Part shown: one piece after another, positions 19,701 to 28,000 of the stretch
Numbering within the stretch: the first letter of the stretch is position 1
Layout: each line of letters begins with the position of its first letter
DNA from: a virus
Reading direction: 5' to 3' (one strand)
Length of the DNA: 63,393 nt
Virus record (IMG/VR): IMGVR_UViG_3300028197_000950
Location: 1-63,393 of that record
The notes under the pieces: generated by a model
What the model was told of the DNA's origin: nothing
Databases searched by the model: none
The model's input: the letters and a program-made list of their open reading frames with translations, nothing else
Program-made: the position numbers and the translations under genes

Positions 19701-20226
19701 AGTTTATTTTCTTTAATGAAACTAAGTTACCTGATCTTCTATCTGTATCTTCTTCTAGCCTAGTTAAAGGCTCAGATTGATTTTTTAATTTATCCGCGTC
19801 TTCAGCTATGTTAGATAAATCTACGTTTTTTCTATTAAATGAGTTTTGTATTTTAGTTTTTTCTTCATCATTTAAACTAGTTAAATCATAAGTTTCTATA
19901 ACATCGTATTTTCCTTCTGGTATATTTTCAGAGTTTTTTGGTACTTTGATTTTTCCCTTAGACTTTTTTTCTTCTTTAATATCTTTTTTACCTAAGTTTT
20001 CAGGATCATTTTCATTTTTTTGAGAGTCCAAAGAAGTATCTTCCGAGCTGGATTCCGTACTGTCTTGACTTTCCGCCGCTACAGGTGCAGCTTTCTCCGC
20101 AACGACTTTTGGCTTTTCCACCTCTGCAGGTTTATTGTCAATATCCCACTGGTTAAGTAGTTCTAAAGCTTCTGCTTTTTTTACTCCTTTATCTTTTAAA
20201 GATTGTACGTATTCTTTTTTAGTCAT
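10729..20226 (-). CDS. Giant polyvalent (probably ejected) internal virion protein
   Basis: 3165 residues, the last gene of the late block, in the slot T7 uses for gp16. The acidic, disordered N-terminus (about 1-130) leads into coiled-coil segments (about 500-620). A Gly/Ala-rich hydrophobic stretch follows near 820-865. HESLH at about 1277-1281 is a zincin HExxH motif. GISDFAATIFD followed by LNVEVKL near 1935 looks like a PD-(D/E)XK nuclease core. A HAD phosphatase-like segment starts near 2216 (RVFDFDDTL), then FVLTARN and FADDAYQN. The C-terminal 500 residues are Ala-rich helices with two related terminal repeats. Known polyvalent proteins of phages and plasmids carry such enzyme strings and enter the host with DNA; delivery here is inferred. 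Confidence 0.85.
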   Translation of the reverse strand: MTKKEYVQSLKDKGVKKAEALELLNQWDIDNKPAEVEKPKVVAEKAAPVAAESQDSTESSSEDTSLDSQKNENDPENLGKKDIKEEKKSKGKIKVPKNSENIPEGKYDVIETYDLTSLNDEEKTKIQNSFNRKNVDLSNIAEDADKLKNQSEPLTRLEEDTDRRSGNLVSLKKINYNYTEPETKKRINRPGEDKESTVETSKGNYYIAYYKQDKKNGFFNFNTAKEIQGDTPIYLTFEQEEELFGKKDDVVTTDQVTIRDPKDETLPELVVTAESSLIPANPSEIINEINVIDQELNNPETTPERVEELKENKNNKQSKLVQAYRNNNMLSSIEEKQEKPKPTDWTGKGGYFKNTDNGYEIKTEKNYGQTGIFGIKKKLGKNIREFENLESDAVRDNINEKYINNGIGAIRDGSDVYVYKNPVFKDDGSVDYRKTLEANGISADQMPKRNSFGEVIYETDDFNKLMERKGLSYKADFGARGNKVEDIEGITNFIDKNISEYKKSNSTAPGAKADNSKEIKEKKKTINLIKGNINEQKSNIQQRTKIILDTSKISEDITKQKTLLRKQFIKSNEEIRLIEKDNKILKEEIDNGSNVQSKKVDQLKKEIANNPDLAKQLTKEYVKWEKGFMSDQKDSIKTYNKNLEKEKSISSKYKEFYDDKIPNIESLTEEYNAGIGGFTKLKDEFDGLLADNDFLTALEGEYTASNLMLSGRLEKMSEKYEAQGSYIRELYNTVVGQVAETSVGRVQAFQLFARGINYLGHEIYSSGSPDFIKKAFGINDRQYKSYKQRFAFENASIDSNIKAIKDQLQLSGNDEKFSQEFAQSLVGGTINSFAQMYGAVIGAPLTGLAGGYFFGTLAAEQADAVRVENEFIADHPELSRSEAKKRFDEIWSPASRQGYALAKATVQGALSYVTAGIMKGNIKITEKVVGRVTNSVMKNLTGNVTAKDIQIAVNKKIGDLSAKALSKFGKVTGSGIDELLDETIQTGADYFITEMFNKGTGNQLSFELPAYTSSEFKKEMKHMAGVSFLSGNAGGSFQAMINSEQILSDYEAENSFAERKQFEKNMEELANTLRSPEDLSVALTQIKEQIGQEVNGEIYTQEQFDEDAFEMNKAFSRFNKIDPNINGKAQMEVAQLLEANEKLEVEAKKLGPNTNARIKNQIEDNNKQIQEITTDSNNEISKELTEQEQLDFTDKQLKIVSLQKIKNLAKDQDISKEDADNLLNESKVEVFDDENVDEIAKKYNLNKEDLLDPEGVYLKDKGIILMSKTATKGVLEHESLHNFLDIALSDPKNKNVVFGIAEALKKQMAEVDPETARKIERQLDKYRSDENYTDADVAEEILTYYTQLKKRGEFKKGTTVGGEIQAGVRRLFQGLGMEIEINENNVMEVLDDYIRNTGRGKLTRSQRKLAKGKVKFSDIIKKSGDLIASENDTKVIPINKQSETTTEDIKSRDTKMVAAKPISVDTKSMSNSFDQNITEDLKTNDDFKESEAALDAFDAIENNSNFNSYINQLITRDGNLQSLSPSVKEEVNRKIKENLQIRTLKNFKPELDGNRRSLFSFIYGKASENGMGGIAQKALLDVKKEYATRPDSNARSIDKPTSEGQAFDIEDKSAEQDIINRIDGGEASAAPKSQFRRNLIVGDQKGLNNEQVEDFKKVSENVSNKLPDANAKNFRTKLDQLAGTELKSWVKDNILKGQDYKTFIKDNYNNIRDLDIKYLIDLDKGLMKQGKPRMFTKPNRRLTSQADIRKYRDSGRAYVENESQGVMLYDILNPGAGATVDFFTKEKPSTVSNRKGKLAESLGRQMFKDALPEIRNKKGESDQTKAMSAKKTQKDPRLLFAKKLDGLDLDKNQEKTFVKRVGQIVDNNPGITLQEAINLEYNKIGTNKGFAYENVIIERLKALKIKGFNVSGQAGGNKKGISDFAATIFDNALNVEVKLAVAQYGDVGLRFRNGLIDFNNNVKKKNYSFKERIRKELFEKADKALKAYRKRAGELGADLNVYDKTGKLPADIYIQLGEGLDAEGVADLKPKYSAIKEKYPDGIKGEGLQKAITQIAEFDITPVREIYENKVPPTSYIQLQGSGLFFMGKNPLGLPLPELTGNVDLTLRVNKGKSSVNKDGVMMTTVNLRVLPSKLRNIPKSDYTLDSASSVSSLMKTEAVKMLEAKVPAKESNIKELSNEVVKFSKTETNEDIINYASTVDEALKLANSLDQPVKKIRVFDFDDTLATTKSDVLFTAPDGTEGKLNAEQFATQGAQLLEQGYEFDFSEFNKVTKGKPGPLLDIAKKIQDARGTQDVFVLTARNPAAQVAIKEFLDSQGLDIPLENITGLGDSTGAAKAKWMVNKAAEGYNDFYFADDAYQNVKAVRDVMSVIDVKSKVQQARIKESKKLSDEFNDLLEETTGVDAFKEYSAAKAKTIGASKGNFKFFIPYSAEDFLGLVYPTLSKGSKGDAQMAWYKTNLIDKYTKAQENLSTSRLNLMNDFKQLKKSLNIPANLRKKNSSGFTNEQAVRVHLFTSMGYEVPGLSKRDLKQLNDTVENDATLKEFSEQILQITKGDGYSKPDANWLVGTITTDLINLINTEKRSKYLSEWQESIDTIYSKENLNKLEAIYGTKYVDALTNMLTRMKTGKNRLTSGSKIENQILDYVNGSIGTIMFFNTRSAVLQTISSINFVNWSFNNPYQAGKAFANQKQYWSDFKELMNSDYLLDRRNGLKLNISESEIADAAATSKNKAKAAINYLLQKGFLPTQYADSFAIASGGATFYRNRIKDLVRQGKTETEAKEQALIEFRQVAEESQQSSDPSRISQQQSSNVGRLILAFANTPMQYARIQKRAIQDLVNGRGDAKSHVSRIVYYGFVQNVIFNALQQAVFALGFGDDDDEKEEAKNKKYLNVANGMLDSLLRGLGIGGAAVSVAKNFLMDIYERSGRDRPEYVDSVWEVTRFSPPIYSKLSKLKQAGWQFDSKKRRELIFEKGFSLDNPAYEAAAKVVSATTNVPLDRVMYKIKNIEGALDEDNEIWQRVAMMGGWPKWQLESPKTAADLTPEQKAEVKAKSKIDNYKKAKGSKDYDTIKKLTSDQQVKMLKSLGFGEYTIKNAKTEKAKIDLIIAKNSKKKNIVDKKAIEEYKYKKLNKAEQVRKLDSLGLSKDEIKALKLEADRVEKLVELMK

Positions 20227-20238
20227 AATAATATTTTA

Positions 20239-22290
20239 TTAATCTTCAAATTGTTCTGCTAACTGCTCGTTAGATTCTTTTTCTTCTTTAACTACATCTG
20301 GCATTTTGTAACGATCTTTAATATCTGCTATTCTTCTAGTATATTGAGTTTGATAACCTTTATTTCGTTTTTTATTTTGTTCTTCAGAATTTCCATTTTT
20401 ACTATTATCAGTACCTTTATATATAGCTTCAAGATTTTCTAACATAACACTATCTTTACCCTTAAGTAAAGCAGCTATTTCATCTTTATTTTCTTCATAT
20501 AATTTATTTACATCCCATTTTGAAGGATCTTTTTGGTTTTGAGGTTTGTGATATTTTCCTCTATCGTCTTTAGATATTATACCAGCTGTTTGTAACATCA
20601 ATACCTTAGGATTCCAGCCAACATTTAAATGCTCCATTCTTAATATAGCTTTTTCAGAATCAGACAAAGCGTTGTAAACATCTTCACCTATGTCTGCTTT
20701 TAAACCTTTCTTATCAGTTCCATCAAAATAAGCCCCAGATTTACCAGGAAGAACTTTTGTTGAATTTAAATGATCATCAACTCTAGTGTCATCTTCATCT
20801 CCGTAACTAGGTATACCTGCAGTTCCTTCATCTCCGTCATAACCTCCATAAGTAGTTTCTATGTTTGTTAGAAAAGTATTTGAATCTTGCTCAAAATCTA
20901 CGTCCTCACCTTTTTTATTTTTATAAACAGGTTTTTCTATATCAGTATTAGAATCGTAAAAGTTTTTAACTAATACCTCTTCTTCTTTAACTACTTCAGT
21001 ATTACCTGTTTTATTATCATTTACTTCAACACCACCAGCGCCTGTTTGTTCATTATTAACTATTTCTTCTTCTTGTTTTTGACCTTCTGTATTTTCTTCT
21101 TGCTCTTCGTCTAGTGTAATTTGTAATTCGTTAGCACCTTGTAAAGATTGATCAGCTAAAAAACCTAAAGCAGGTTCATAAAAATCTTTATAAAAAAGCT
21201 TGTAAAGCTCTTTTTCTTCTTCAGTTGCATTAGGTCTTTTAGCTGCTTCAATTATTTGATCTGAAGTTTTACCAGAGTAAACAGTATCGTTTTCTTCTCC
21301 ATTAGGCCACTGTGTAGTGGAGATTCCAGCATCAAACATTTGATCTTCCCAAATACTCTCAGCAGCATTGCCATCTCCAGCTAGTAAACCTTCAAACATT
21401 CCTCCAGTTGCATAATCAGAACCAGGTTCTTTACCTATTATATCGTTTTTATAATCTGCCTGTTGTTGAGTAGTCATTGAAAAACCACCTTTATCGTTTT
21501 TGGTAGTATATTTTTCTAAAAAAGTTCCACCTTCACTTTTGTCTTCAATTATTGTTTTAAAAAACCCACTTGTAGTTTCCTCAGTTGGTATTGCAAATTT
21601 TAAATATTGTTCTCCTGCTTGTTGAGCTTTGTTAAATTCAGTTATATTTAAAGTTTGTTTAGTAGTTCTATCATATAGCATTATATTACCACCTTCTCTT
21701 CTAAATTCAATGTCTTCAGCTTCTGCACCACCACCAGATATTTTTCTTATTATCTGTAGTTGAGCTGCTGGAGCACCTGTATTGCTTAATTTTCCTCCAC
21801 TATTTAAATCGGCTTTAGTTGCTTTTTCTATTTCCGAATTAAAAGCAACCATGTTAGTAACACCCTCGCCATATTGGTTAACCATGTTCTCTATCATAGC
21901 TAGATCTTGCTGACCTAAGCTAGGATCTTTCATATCTTTAATACTATTCTTTATCCTGTAATAATCATCTATTAAACCATTCATAAACACATCGGCCTTT
22001 TTATCAGTTCCTTCAAATCCAGTATCATAAGCAGCACTACCAACTTTGTTATATAGTTTTTGAGTTTGCTTTTGGTAATCTTTATTTAATTCACTTAAAG
22101 CATCTGCTTTAGGAGCTATAGATTCTGTAACTAAAGATAAACCTGTATTTACTAGCGCACTAATGTTCTGTGTATTTCTAGCCTGTCTATTAGCCTCTTG
22201 TTGATCACTATCTTTTAAAGTCTCTTTAAGTAGAGTGTTGTTTAACTCTAATGCTCCGGTACTTATTTGTTTAGGTTTACTATAACTCAT
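20239..22290 (-). CDS. Putative internal virion / cargo protein
   Basis: 683 residues, acidic and rich in Lys, Glu, Gln and Asn, with helical ends and a disordered middle (about 390-440, a long Glu/Gln-rich run). No domain recognised. By position, between a gp14-like gene and the giant gene, it corresponds to the T7 gp15 slot or crAss-like cargo genes. Start follows an A-rich leader with no Shine-Dalgarno. Confidence 0.65.
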   Translation of the reverse strand: MSYSKPKQISTGALELNNTLLKETLKDSDQQEANRQARNTQNISALVNTGLSLVTESIAPKADALSELNKDYQKQTQKLYNKVGSAAYDTGFEGTDKKADVFMNGLIDDYYRIKNSIKDMKDPSLGQQDLAMIENMVNQYGEGVTNMVAFNSEIEKATKADLNSGGKLSNTGAPAAQLQIIRKISGGGAEAEDIEFRREGGNIMLYDRTTKQTLNITEFNKAQQAGEQYLKFAIPTEETTSGFFKTIIEDKSEGGTFLEKYTTKNDKGGFSMTTQQQADYKNDIIGKEPGSDYATGGMFEGLLAGDGNAAESIWEDQMFDAGISTTQWPNGEENDTVYSGKTSDQIIEAAKRPNATEEEKELYKLFYKDFYEPALGFLADQSLQGANELQITLDEEQEENTEGQKQEEEIVNNEQTGAGGVEVNDNKTGNTEVVKEEEVLVKNFYDSNTDIEKPVYKNKKGEDVDFEQDSNTFLTNIETTYGGYDGDEGTAGIPSYGDEDDTRVDDHLNSTKVLPGKSGAYFDGTDKKGLKADIGEDVYNALSDSEKAILRMEHLNVGWNPKVLMLQTAGIISKDDRGKYHKPQNQKDPSKWDVNKLYEENKDEIAALLKGKDSVMLENLEAIYKGTDNSKNGNSEEQNKKRNKGYQTQYTRRIADIKDRYKMPDVVKEEKESNEQLAEQFED

Positions 22291-22300
22291 TTTTTTTATA

Positions 22301-22870
22301 TTAAGCTTGTGCTTCGTTTACATAAGATGTATTGAACGCATTTAAATTCTCCATAACACTTTGCTCTGTGTTATCTAGTTTAGTAGCAGCTCTATCTATA
22401 TCTGCATTTTGTCTAGTTTCAGTAGTATTGAATTTGAATTTCTCACCTTCAGCCATTTTGCTCTGCAGTGCCTGTGCTCCAGCTGCTGCTTTATCTTGAT
22501 TAGCTTTTTCTTGTTGTTCTAGTGAAGCAGAAATACCTCTTTTACTTTGCAATGCAGCTTGAGCCAATGCAGTAGCACCACCAGCTCCAGCCCCAGAAGC
22601 TGCCATAGTATCTAATGTATTTGCTAAAGCTATATCAGTTTGTTCAGCTTGAAACTCAGCGGCTTGAGTAGCAACACCTAAATTAGCCATTTGATTAGTC
22701 ATGCCAGCATATGGATTTATAGCTGGTTGCCTATTCTTTACTAAATTATCTAAAGCTTTTTGCTTAGCTTTTATTAGTTTTACACCTTTGTCTCTTTGCG
22801 CTTGTATTTTATCTCGTCTTAATTGTTCTGCCCTTTCTAGAGCACTGTTATTGTCTTTACATCTACCCAT
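22301..22870 (-). CDS. Internal virion protein, T7 gp14-like
   Basis: 189 residues, Ala/Gln-rich and almost all helical. The middle (ASGAGAGGATALAQAAL) with flanking Gln-rich coiled coil (residues about 100-180) matches the composition of short internal virion proteins that form part of the ejection tunnel. Followed closely by the 683- and 3165-residue genes, reproducing the 14-15-16 gene order of T7-like podoviruses. Confidence 0.65.
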   Translation of the reverse strand: MGRCKDNNSALERAEQLRRDKIQAQRDKGVKLIKAKQKALDNLVKNRQPAINPYAGMTNQMANLGVATQAAEFQAEQTDIALANTLDTMAASGAGAGGATALAQAALQSKRGISASLEQQEKANQDKAAAGAQALQSKMAEGEKFKFNTTETRQNADIDRAATKLDNTEQSVMENLNAFNTSYVNEAQA

Positions 22871-22883
22871 ATCTTTTTATTTA

Positions 22884-23285
22884 CTATATTACTTTAATTA
22901 TTTTATGCAAAGGATCACTTACATTCCAGTTTTTCTTTTTAAAAGTTGATATTAAACTTTTGTTGTCACTAACTGTTATTATATATTTCTTACCAGCTGC
23001 TTCAACCATATCTTCAACTATATTTAACAAGCTTATTAAAGCTTTGGCTCTAGTTATTCTATTAGCTTTTTTGTCAGATATTATCCAGTCAAACCACACT
23101 ATGTTTGAGTTACTCCAAAACAAGAAACCTGCTATTATAGGCTTATTGTTTTTTTCAATCATAACCCCACCTTTGCCATTTTCCGGTAACATATCTTGAG
23201 GTATCGGATCCCATCCCCAGTCTTTCCACCATTTTACTAGTGTACTATAATCTTTTTCTGTAAGATTTCTTACGTTTAATTCCAT
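22884..23285 (-). CDS. GNAT-like acetyltransferase domain protein
   Basis: 133 residues. It begins VRNLTEKDYSTLVKWWKDWG and continues with GGVMIEKNNKPIIAGFLFWS and a VWFDWIISDKK strand. This is the pattern of small GNAT-fold proteins often embedded in structural clusters of podoviruses. The substrate is unknown, and a structural role is possible because it sits between tail and internal-virion genes. Confidence 0.75.
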   Translation of the reverse strand: MELNVRNLTEKDYSTLVKWWKDWGWDPIPQDMLPENGKGGVMIEKNNKPIIAGFLFWSNSNIVWFDWIISDKKANRITRAKALISLLNIVEDMVEAAGKKYIITVSDNKSLISTFKKKNWNVSDPLHKIIKVI

Positions 23286-23295
23286 TTAATTTAAT

Positions 23296-25077
23296 TTAAT
23301 ATGATGACGTTACAAAATTAGTAGCTGAAGACCATAGTTCTTTTGGACCACCTAGTTGAGTAGTTTCGTCTGTTTCAATTTTTACTGTAGCAAAATATCC
23401 TTTAATTCCGCTCATCTTATTGCCAAATATAATTTCATCAGCTGTAGGCGTTGAATTATTTACTAGATTAGCAACGTATCTATTTTCTTTCCTATCAAAC
23501 CCGGCTCTAAATGGTTGGCCTGTATTTATATCTGTGTATAAACCTTCATTGTAACTTTTTATTGATAATATTTTATCATTATTCTGTACATAGGAAGATG
23601 TGCCGTCTGGATTAACGTCTTGTCCAGTAAAACCAGATATATAAGAAACTACTTCCCATCCATTGCTACCTTCGTAAGATATAGTATTAAAGTTTTTCAT
23701 TACATCTGGCTGCGGGTTAAAAACAAAAGTCACATTAGATGGACTTCTTGAGTTATAAAAAACTCCTCTTTCATTTAGTCCTGGCGTGTCAAAATATTGT
23801 TGATAAACTTGAGAACTATTAATTGATGTGTTCCCTTTACCTATAGTATAGAATTTATTTAATATACTAAATAATGCTACGGGTTTATAAGTAAAAAAGC
23901 TAACCCAACCGTTTATTTCCTCATCAAAAGCTAATGTCTTATATGATTCTCTTGCTGTAGAAGCTTGGCTAGAGTTTTTCTGAAGTGATAAGACATAGTT
24001 TTTAGCATGTATATCAAAACCTCCTTTTATCTGGCCTTTTGTTGGAAAAACAAATGTTAAAGTACCACTTAAATCATTTTCAAAAACAGTAGAATAATAT
24101 ATAATTGTATTACCGCCACTAATTTCAATATTAGTTATATACCCTTGAGTCTGTATATTATTAGCTCCTTGTATATACATGCCAGTTGTTATATTGTAAC
24201 CACTTTCTATATTGTTTACAGTTACCAACGTATCACCAGTTGTTCCTTCTGAAACCCAAGTTGCAGTAAAAGTATTTAAAGTTTGTTCATTTGATATTTC
24301 AGCTAACTCATCTCTAAAATAATCACGCATACCATACATACTTATTTCAGTTAAACCATCATTAGATAATCTCATTATAGCATTACGGCTTTTATCAGAA
24401 AAATACTTCCTATAGTTATATATTGCAAATGATTCTGGATTTTTACTTATTCCGTACTCTCCTTTATAAGGAACAAACTGACCTATCACCTTTTGACCTG
24501 CTTGTGTTTGTGTACCACTTTCGGTTGTATATATAGTATCTTTATCTATTAATGCTCTATGTATTCTATTCTCTTGAAATACTATTAAGTTAGTTTCTTC
24601 AGCATGTGTAAGTTGTATTGATCCGTGAACAGGATCTAAAGATCTAGTTATAGCATCTCCAACAGAAAATACATTAGTTTGATTTATACCGGTTCTAGAA
24701 TTATAAATACCTGAGTAAATCAAAGTACTTATTCTTCTTTGTTGCTGTGGATATTCTTCGTCTAAATAAGCTCTAACACCTTGGTCAGTAAAAGTATCAT
24801 TATAACCACCTCTAATTCTAGACTCTTCAATATACCAATTACTGTTTCCAGCTACTGGTGTGGTAGCGGAGGTTGGGTTCAGAGGAACAAATAATAGCCC
24901 ATTAAGGAGTGCTGTGTTAATTGCAATGTCTGTAAGTGGCGCTATTGCCGGCCAAGAAAAAACTGGGTAAGAATTGTTTTGAACATCGCCAGCTTGCTGT
25001 TCCCATCGAACTGCTAATGTTCTTCTCACTATGTAAGTGTTGAAAAAATCTACTTCTATTACTGCTCCGGTTGACAT
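23296..25077 (-). CDS. Tail/nozzle-associated structural protein
   Basis: 593 residues, beta-rich with many Asn, Thr, Tyr and Gly, no signal peptide. Segments such as DPVHGSIQLTHAEETNLIVF and YGMRDYFRDELAEIS read like beta-propeller or nozzle proteins of podovirus tails. It follows a 1155-residue protein of the same character, so the pair could form the tail nozzle/muzzle. Assignment rests on context and composition. Confidence 0.6.
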   Translation of the reverse strand: MSTGAVIEVDFFNTYIVRRTLAVRWEQQAGDVQNNSYPVFSWPAIAPLTDIAINTALLNGLLFVPLNPTSATTPVAGNSNWYIEESRIRGGYNDTFTDQGVRAYLDEEYPQQQRRISTLIYSGIYNSRTGINQTNVFSVGDAITRSLDPVHGSIQLTHAEETNLIVFQENRIHRALIDKDTIYTTESGTQTQAGQKVIGQFVPYKGEYGISKNPESFAIYNYRKYFSDKSRNAIMRLSNDGLTEISMYGMRDYFRDELAEISNEQTLNTFTATWVSEGTTGDTLVTVNNIESGYNITTGMYIQGANNIQTQGYITNIEISGGNTIIYYSTVFENDLSGTLTFVFPTKGQIKGGFDIHAKNYVLSLQKNSSQASTARESYKTLAFDEEINGWVSFFTYKPVALFSILNKFYTIGKGNTSINSSQVYQQYFDTPGLNERGVFYNSRSPSNVTFVFNPQPDVMKNFNTISYEGSNGWEVVSYISGFTGQDVNPDGTSSYVQNNDKILSIKSYNEGLYTDINTGQPFRAGFDRKENRYVANLVNNSTPTADEIIFGNKMSGIKGYFATVKIETDETTQLGGPKELWSSATNFVTSSY

Positions 25078-25097
25078 ATCATTAATTTAGTTTTTTA

Positions 25098-28000
25098 TTA
25101 ATTACCCCTTATTTGGCTATTAACCACACTTGAACCGCTAGCTGGAGAAATACCCTCTTCAACAGGTTCTAATGGAACGTCTGGAGCAACTGGTAATACG
25201 CTTGCTCCAGCGGCTATTCTACTATTTAATTCAGTTACTAACCCAGAAGTTGATGTTTCCCAATATATTTCAAGTTTAGAAACTCTTGGAACAATTTCTG
25301 CTATAGAAAACCCATAATCTTCATTAAGACTACCAGGCAAGCCAAATACCTCTTGATTAGCACCAGATACTATTATAGCAGGTGGATTGTTTCCACTTTG
25401 CTGTAAACCTACAACTTCTGAATCAATAGAATCATCACTAAGTCCTAAGTCTAAAACTTTTCCATAGCCTTGAATACTAGCTGTAGAAGCTCCAAAATAA
25501 AAATTACCAGGATAAACACTACCTCTACTAAAGAAAGTTGGAGTTCCAGTTAGGTATTGAAAATCTGAACCAACTCTAATATTTAGCCTAGTATCACTAG
25601 TGCCAAATTGGTTTTGCTCAGGTGCTACCGCTCCTAAATCAGCAGGTATCTTATTTACGTTGTCAGCTAATAAAGAAGTTATATACGTAGTAAGATAGTT
25701 ATTTATACCACCTGCGTTTATTCTAGCGCCACTAGCAATAGTTTGAAAACCTCCTAAATAAGCGTTGTAATATTCTTCTGCTAATTGCTTTACTACTATT
25801 TTATAACTATACCAACCTAATTTGTTTTCTTGAGTGTAAACAGTTAAGTCAGATGAGTTGGGTATACTTAAGGTTTTGTTTACTGTTATAGTCTTGTTTG
25901 TAGAGTCAATAGAATTTACAGCAGCAGTAAATAAGTTTGCTGTGCTAGATTGAGGTCCAGTAACTATATCTCCTACAGATATTTGATCAAAATCATTATT
26001 AACAGGTTGTACATTTAGTTGAGTAGCGTTAACTGTAGAATTTATTTTTCCACTAAAAGAAGAGCCGTTACCAACAACACATAGCTTATCTCCAATTTCA
26101 TAACCACTTCCACCATCAGTAACTACACCTTGCGCAACCAGTAGTGGAGCACTGAAAGCTCCAGAATTTAGTACCGTTATTTGAAGTTTAGCACCTGATC
26201 CGTTGCCAGAATATCCTGTTTGATAAACTAAATCTAAAGGAGCTGTTCCACCACCATTAACAAGAGTAAATCCAGTACCCTCTTCTAAAGTATTATAAGG
26301 CCCAGGTTCTCCAGTGTTAACCCAATAAACAGTGTCTGGAAACCCTTTTAAAGACGGTAAGGATCCGTCACTAATAGATATCACATTACTACTAATAACC
26401 TCAGCATTTGTCTTAAATTTATAACTAACAGCTTTGTATATACCTGGATATCCTTGAGGATTATCCTTTAAAGACGGTATACCTAAACCAGAAAAAAGCA
26501 CTTTTATAGAATTACCTTTCCATAATTCTGGTCTTATTGAATCAGTTCCAGACCTACCTGTAGAATATGGACTATAAAAAGTAGAACCATCAAAAGTAGT
26601 ATTTCCACCATCTTGGGACTGTTGGAATTGTATTTCATTTGATAATATAACATCAGACTGTCTTCCGTATCTATCAGCTAAAACTATACCTACTTGATAT
26701 GTTCTGTTTTGTTTTACTGTATGGATAGGATATGCCATTGAACAATTAGAGCTGTAATTACTAGTGCCTATAATGTTAAAATTAGATGAACTTCTAGCTT
26801 CGTATTTTTCACTAACAGATATTGAGTAATCTAAGCCAGTAGGTGGAGAATGTTTATCTATAAAATTGCCATATATTACTCTATTGCCTGAAATAGATTG
26901 AGACTTTGCTCTAATAGGCACTTTATCAAAAACTCTTTCTACTTCTCTTGAAGGCAGTGTTCTAAAAGGGTTTTTTGATTGATAATCATATATAAGATTT
27001 CTAGATGCACCTTGTGTAGGGTCAAAATCAGAAACTTTAAATTCTTCTAAAACTTGAATTGAAAGAGCATTAGATTCTCTATATATTAATTGTACTTCAG
27101 TTACTTTTAATGCGGTTTCTAATTGAGCTTGTGTATACGGTAATGGAATTGTTATTCTTACTTGATCTACTTCGTTCTCAAAAAAATCTAATATTGTGCT
27201 ATTAGAAATTGCATCTATTACACCTTTGCTAGGGTCAGCCCTAATATCAGTTCCTAAATCATATCTTGTAGGAATATAACCTTTATTTCTAGGTATAAAA
27301 GCTGGTTGAGTAAATGGAGATATTAAAGAGAACTCCCCGTCATCAAATTTAAATCTATAAGCAAATCTAACAAATTTATCAGTTAAAAACTCATCATCAC
27401 CAGGCCAACTACTTATGTAATTAGGATTAGGCCATGCTAATGTAACTTTAGTGCCCTCATCAAATGCGAAATCGGGGCCAGATATAGCTCTTGGAGGAGA
27501 AATGCCTAATAATTTATAGTTTGGATTTACACCAGGGACTGCTGGAACGTCTGTTACACTAGTTATTATTGTTTCAAAACCATTAAATGTATCTGTTATT
27601 TTCATCTTTGTGAAAACTCCATCAGGATTTGATAGCCCCGAACCATTTGGAAAGGCATCACCGGCAATTATTGAAATTTCATTTGCAGTTGCTGGATTTG
27701 GATATGCAGCACATCGCGAAAAAACACTAGGTGCAAGATATTCGTCTGTTACATTTTTTGAAGAAGTATCTACAAAACAAAGTGACGTTTTTCCAATTAA
27801 ATTTATTGCACTTGTTAAACGAAAACTATAAGGAGATACATAACTTACTGTTCTTATATAAACGTCTGGATAACCGACAACTGCCATACCAGGTATTAAG
27901 TTTTCAGTACTATCATTAGTTGTAATTGTTAAAACAGTACCACTAGAAGTTATATTATCTATACATACTTCATTCCATAAAATTGGAGCTTGATAAGGAT

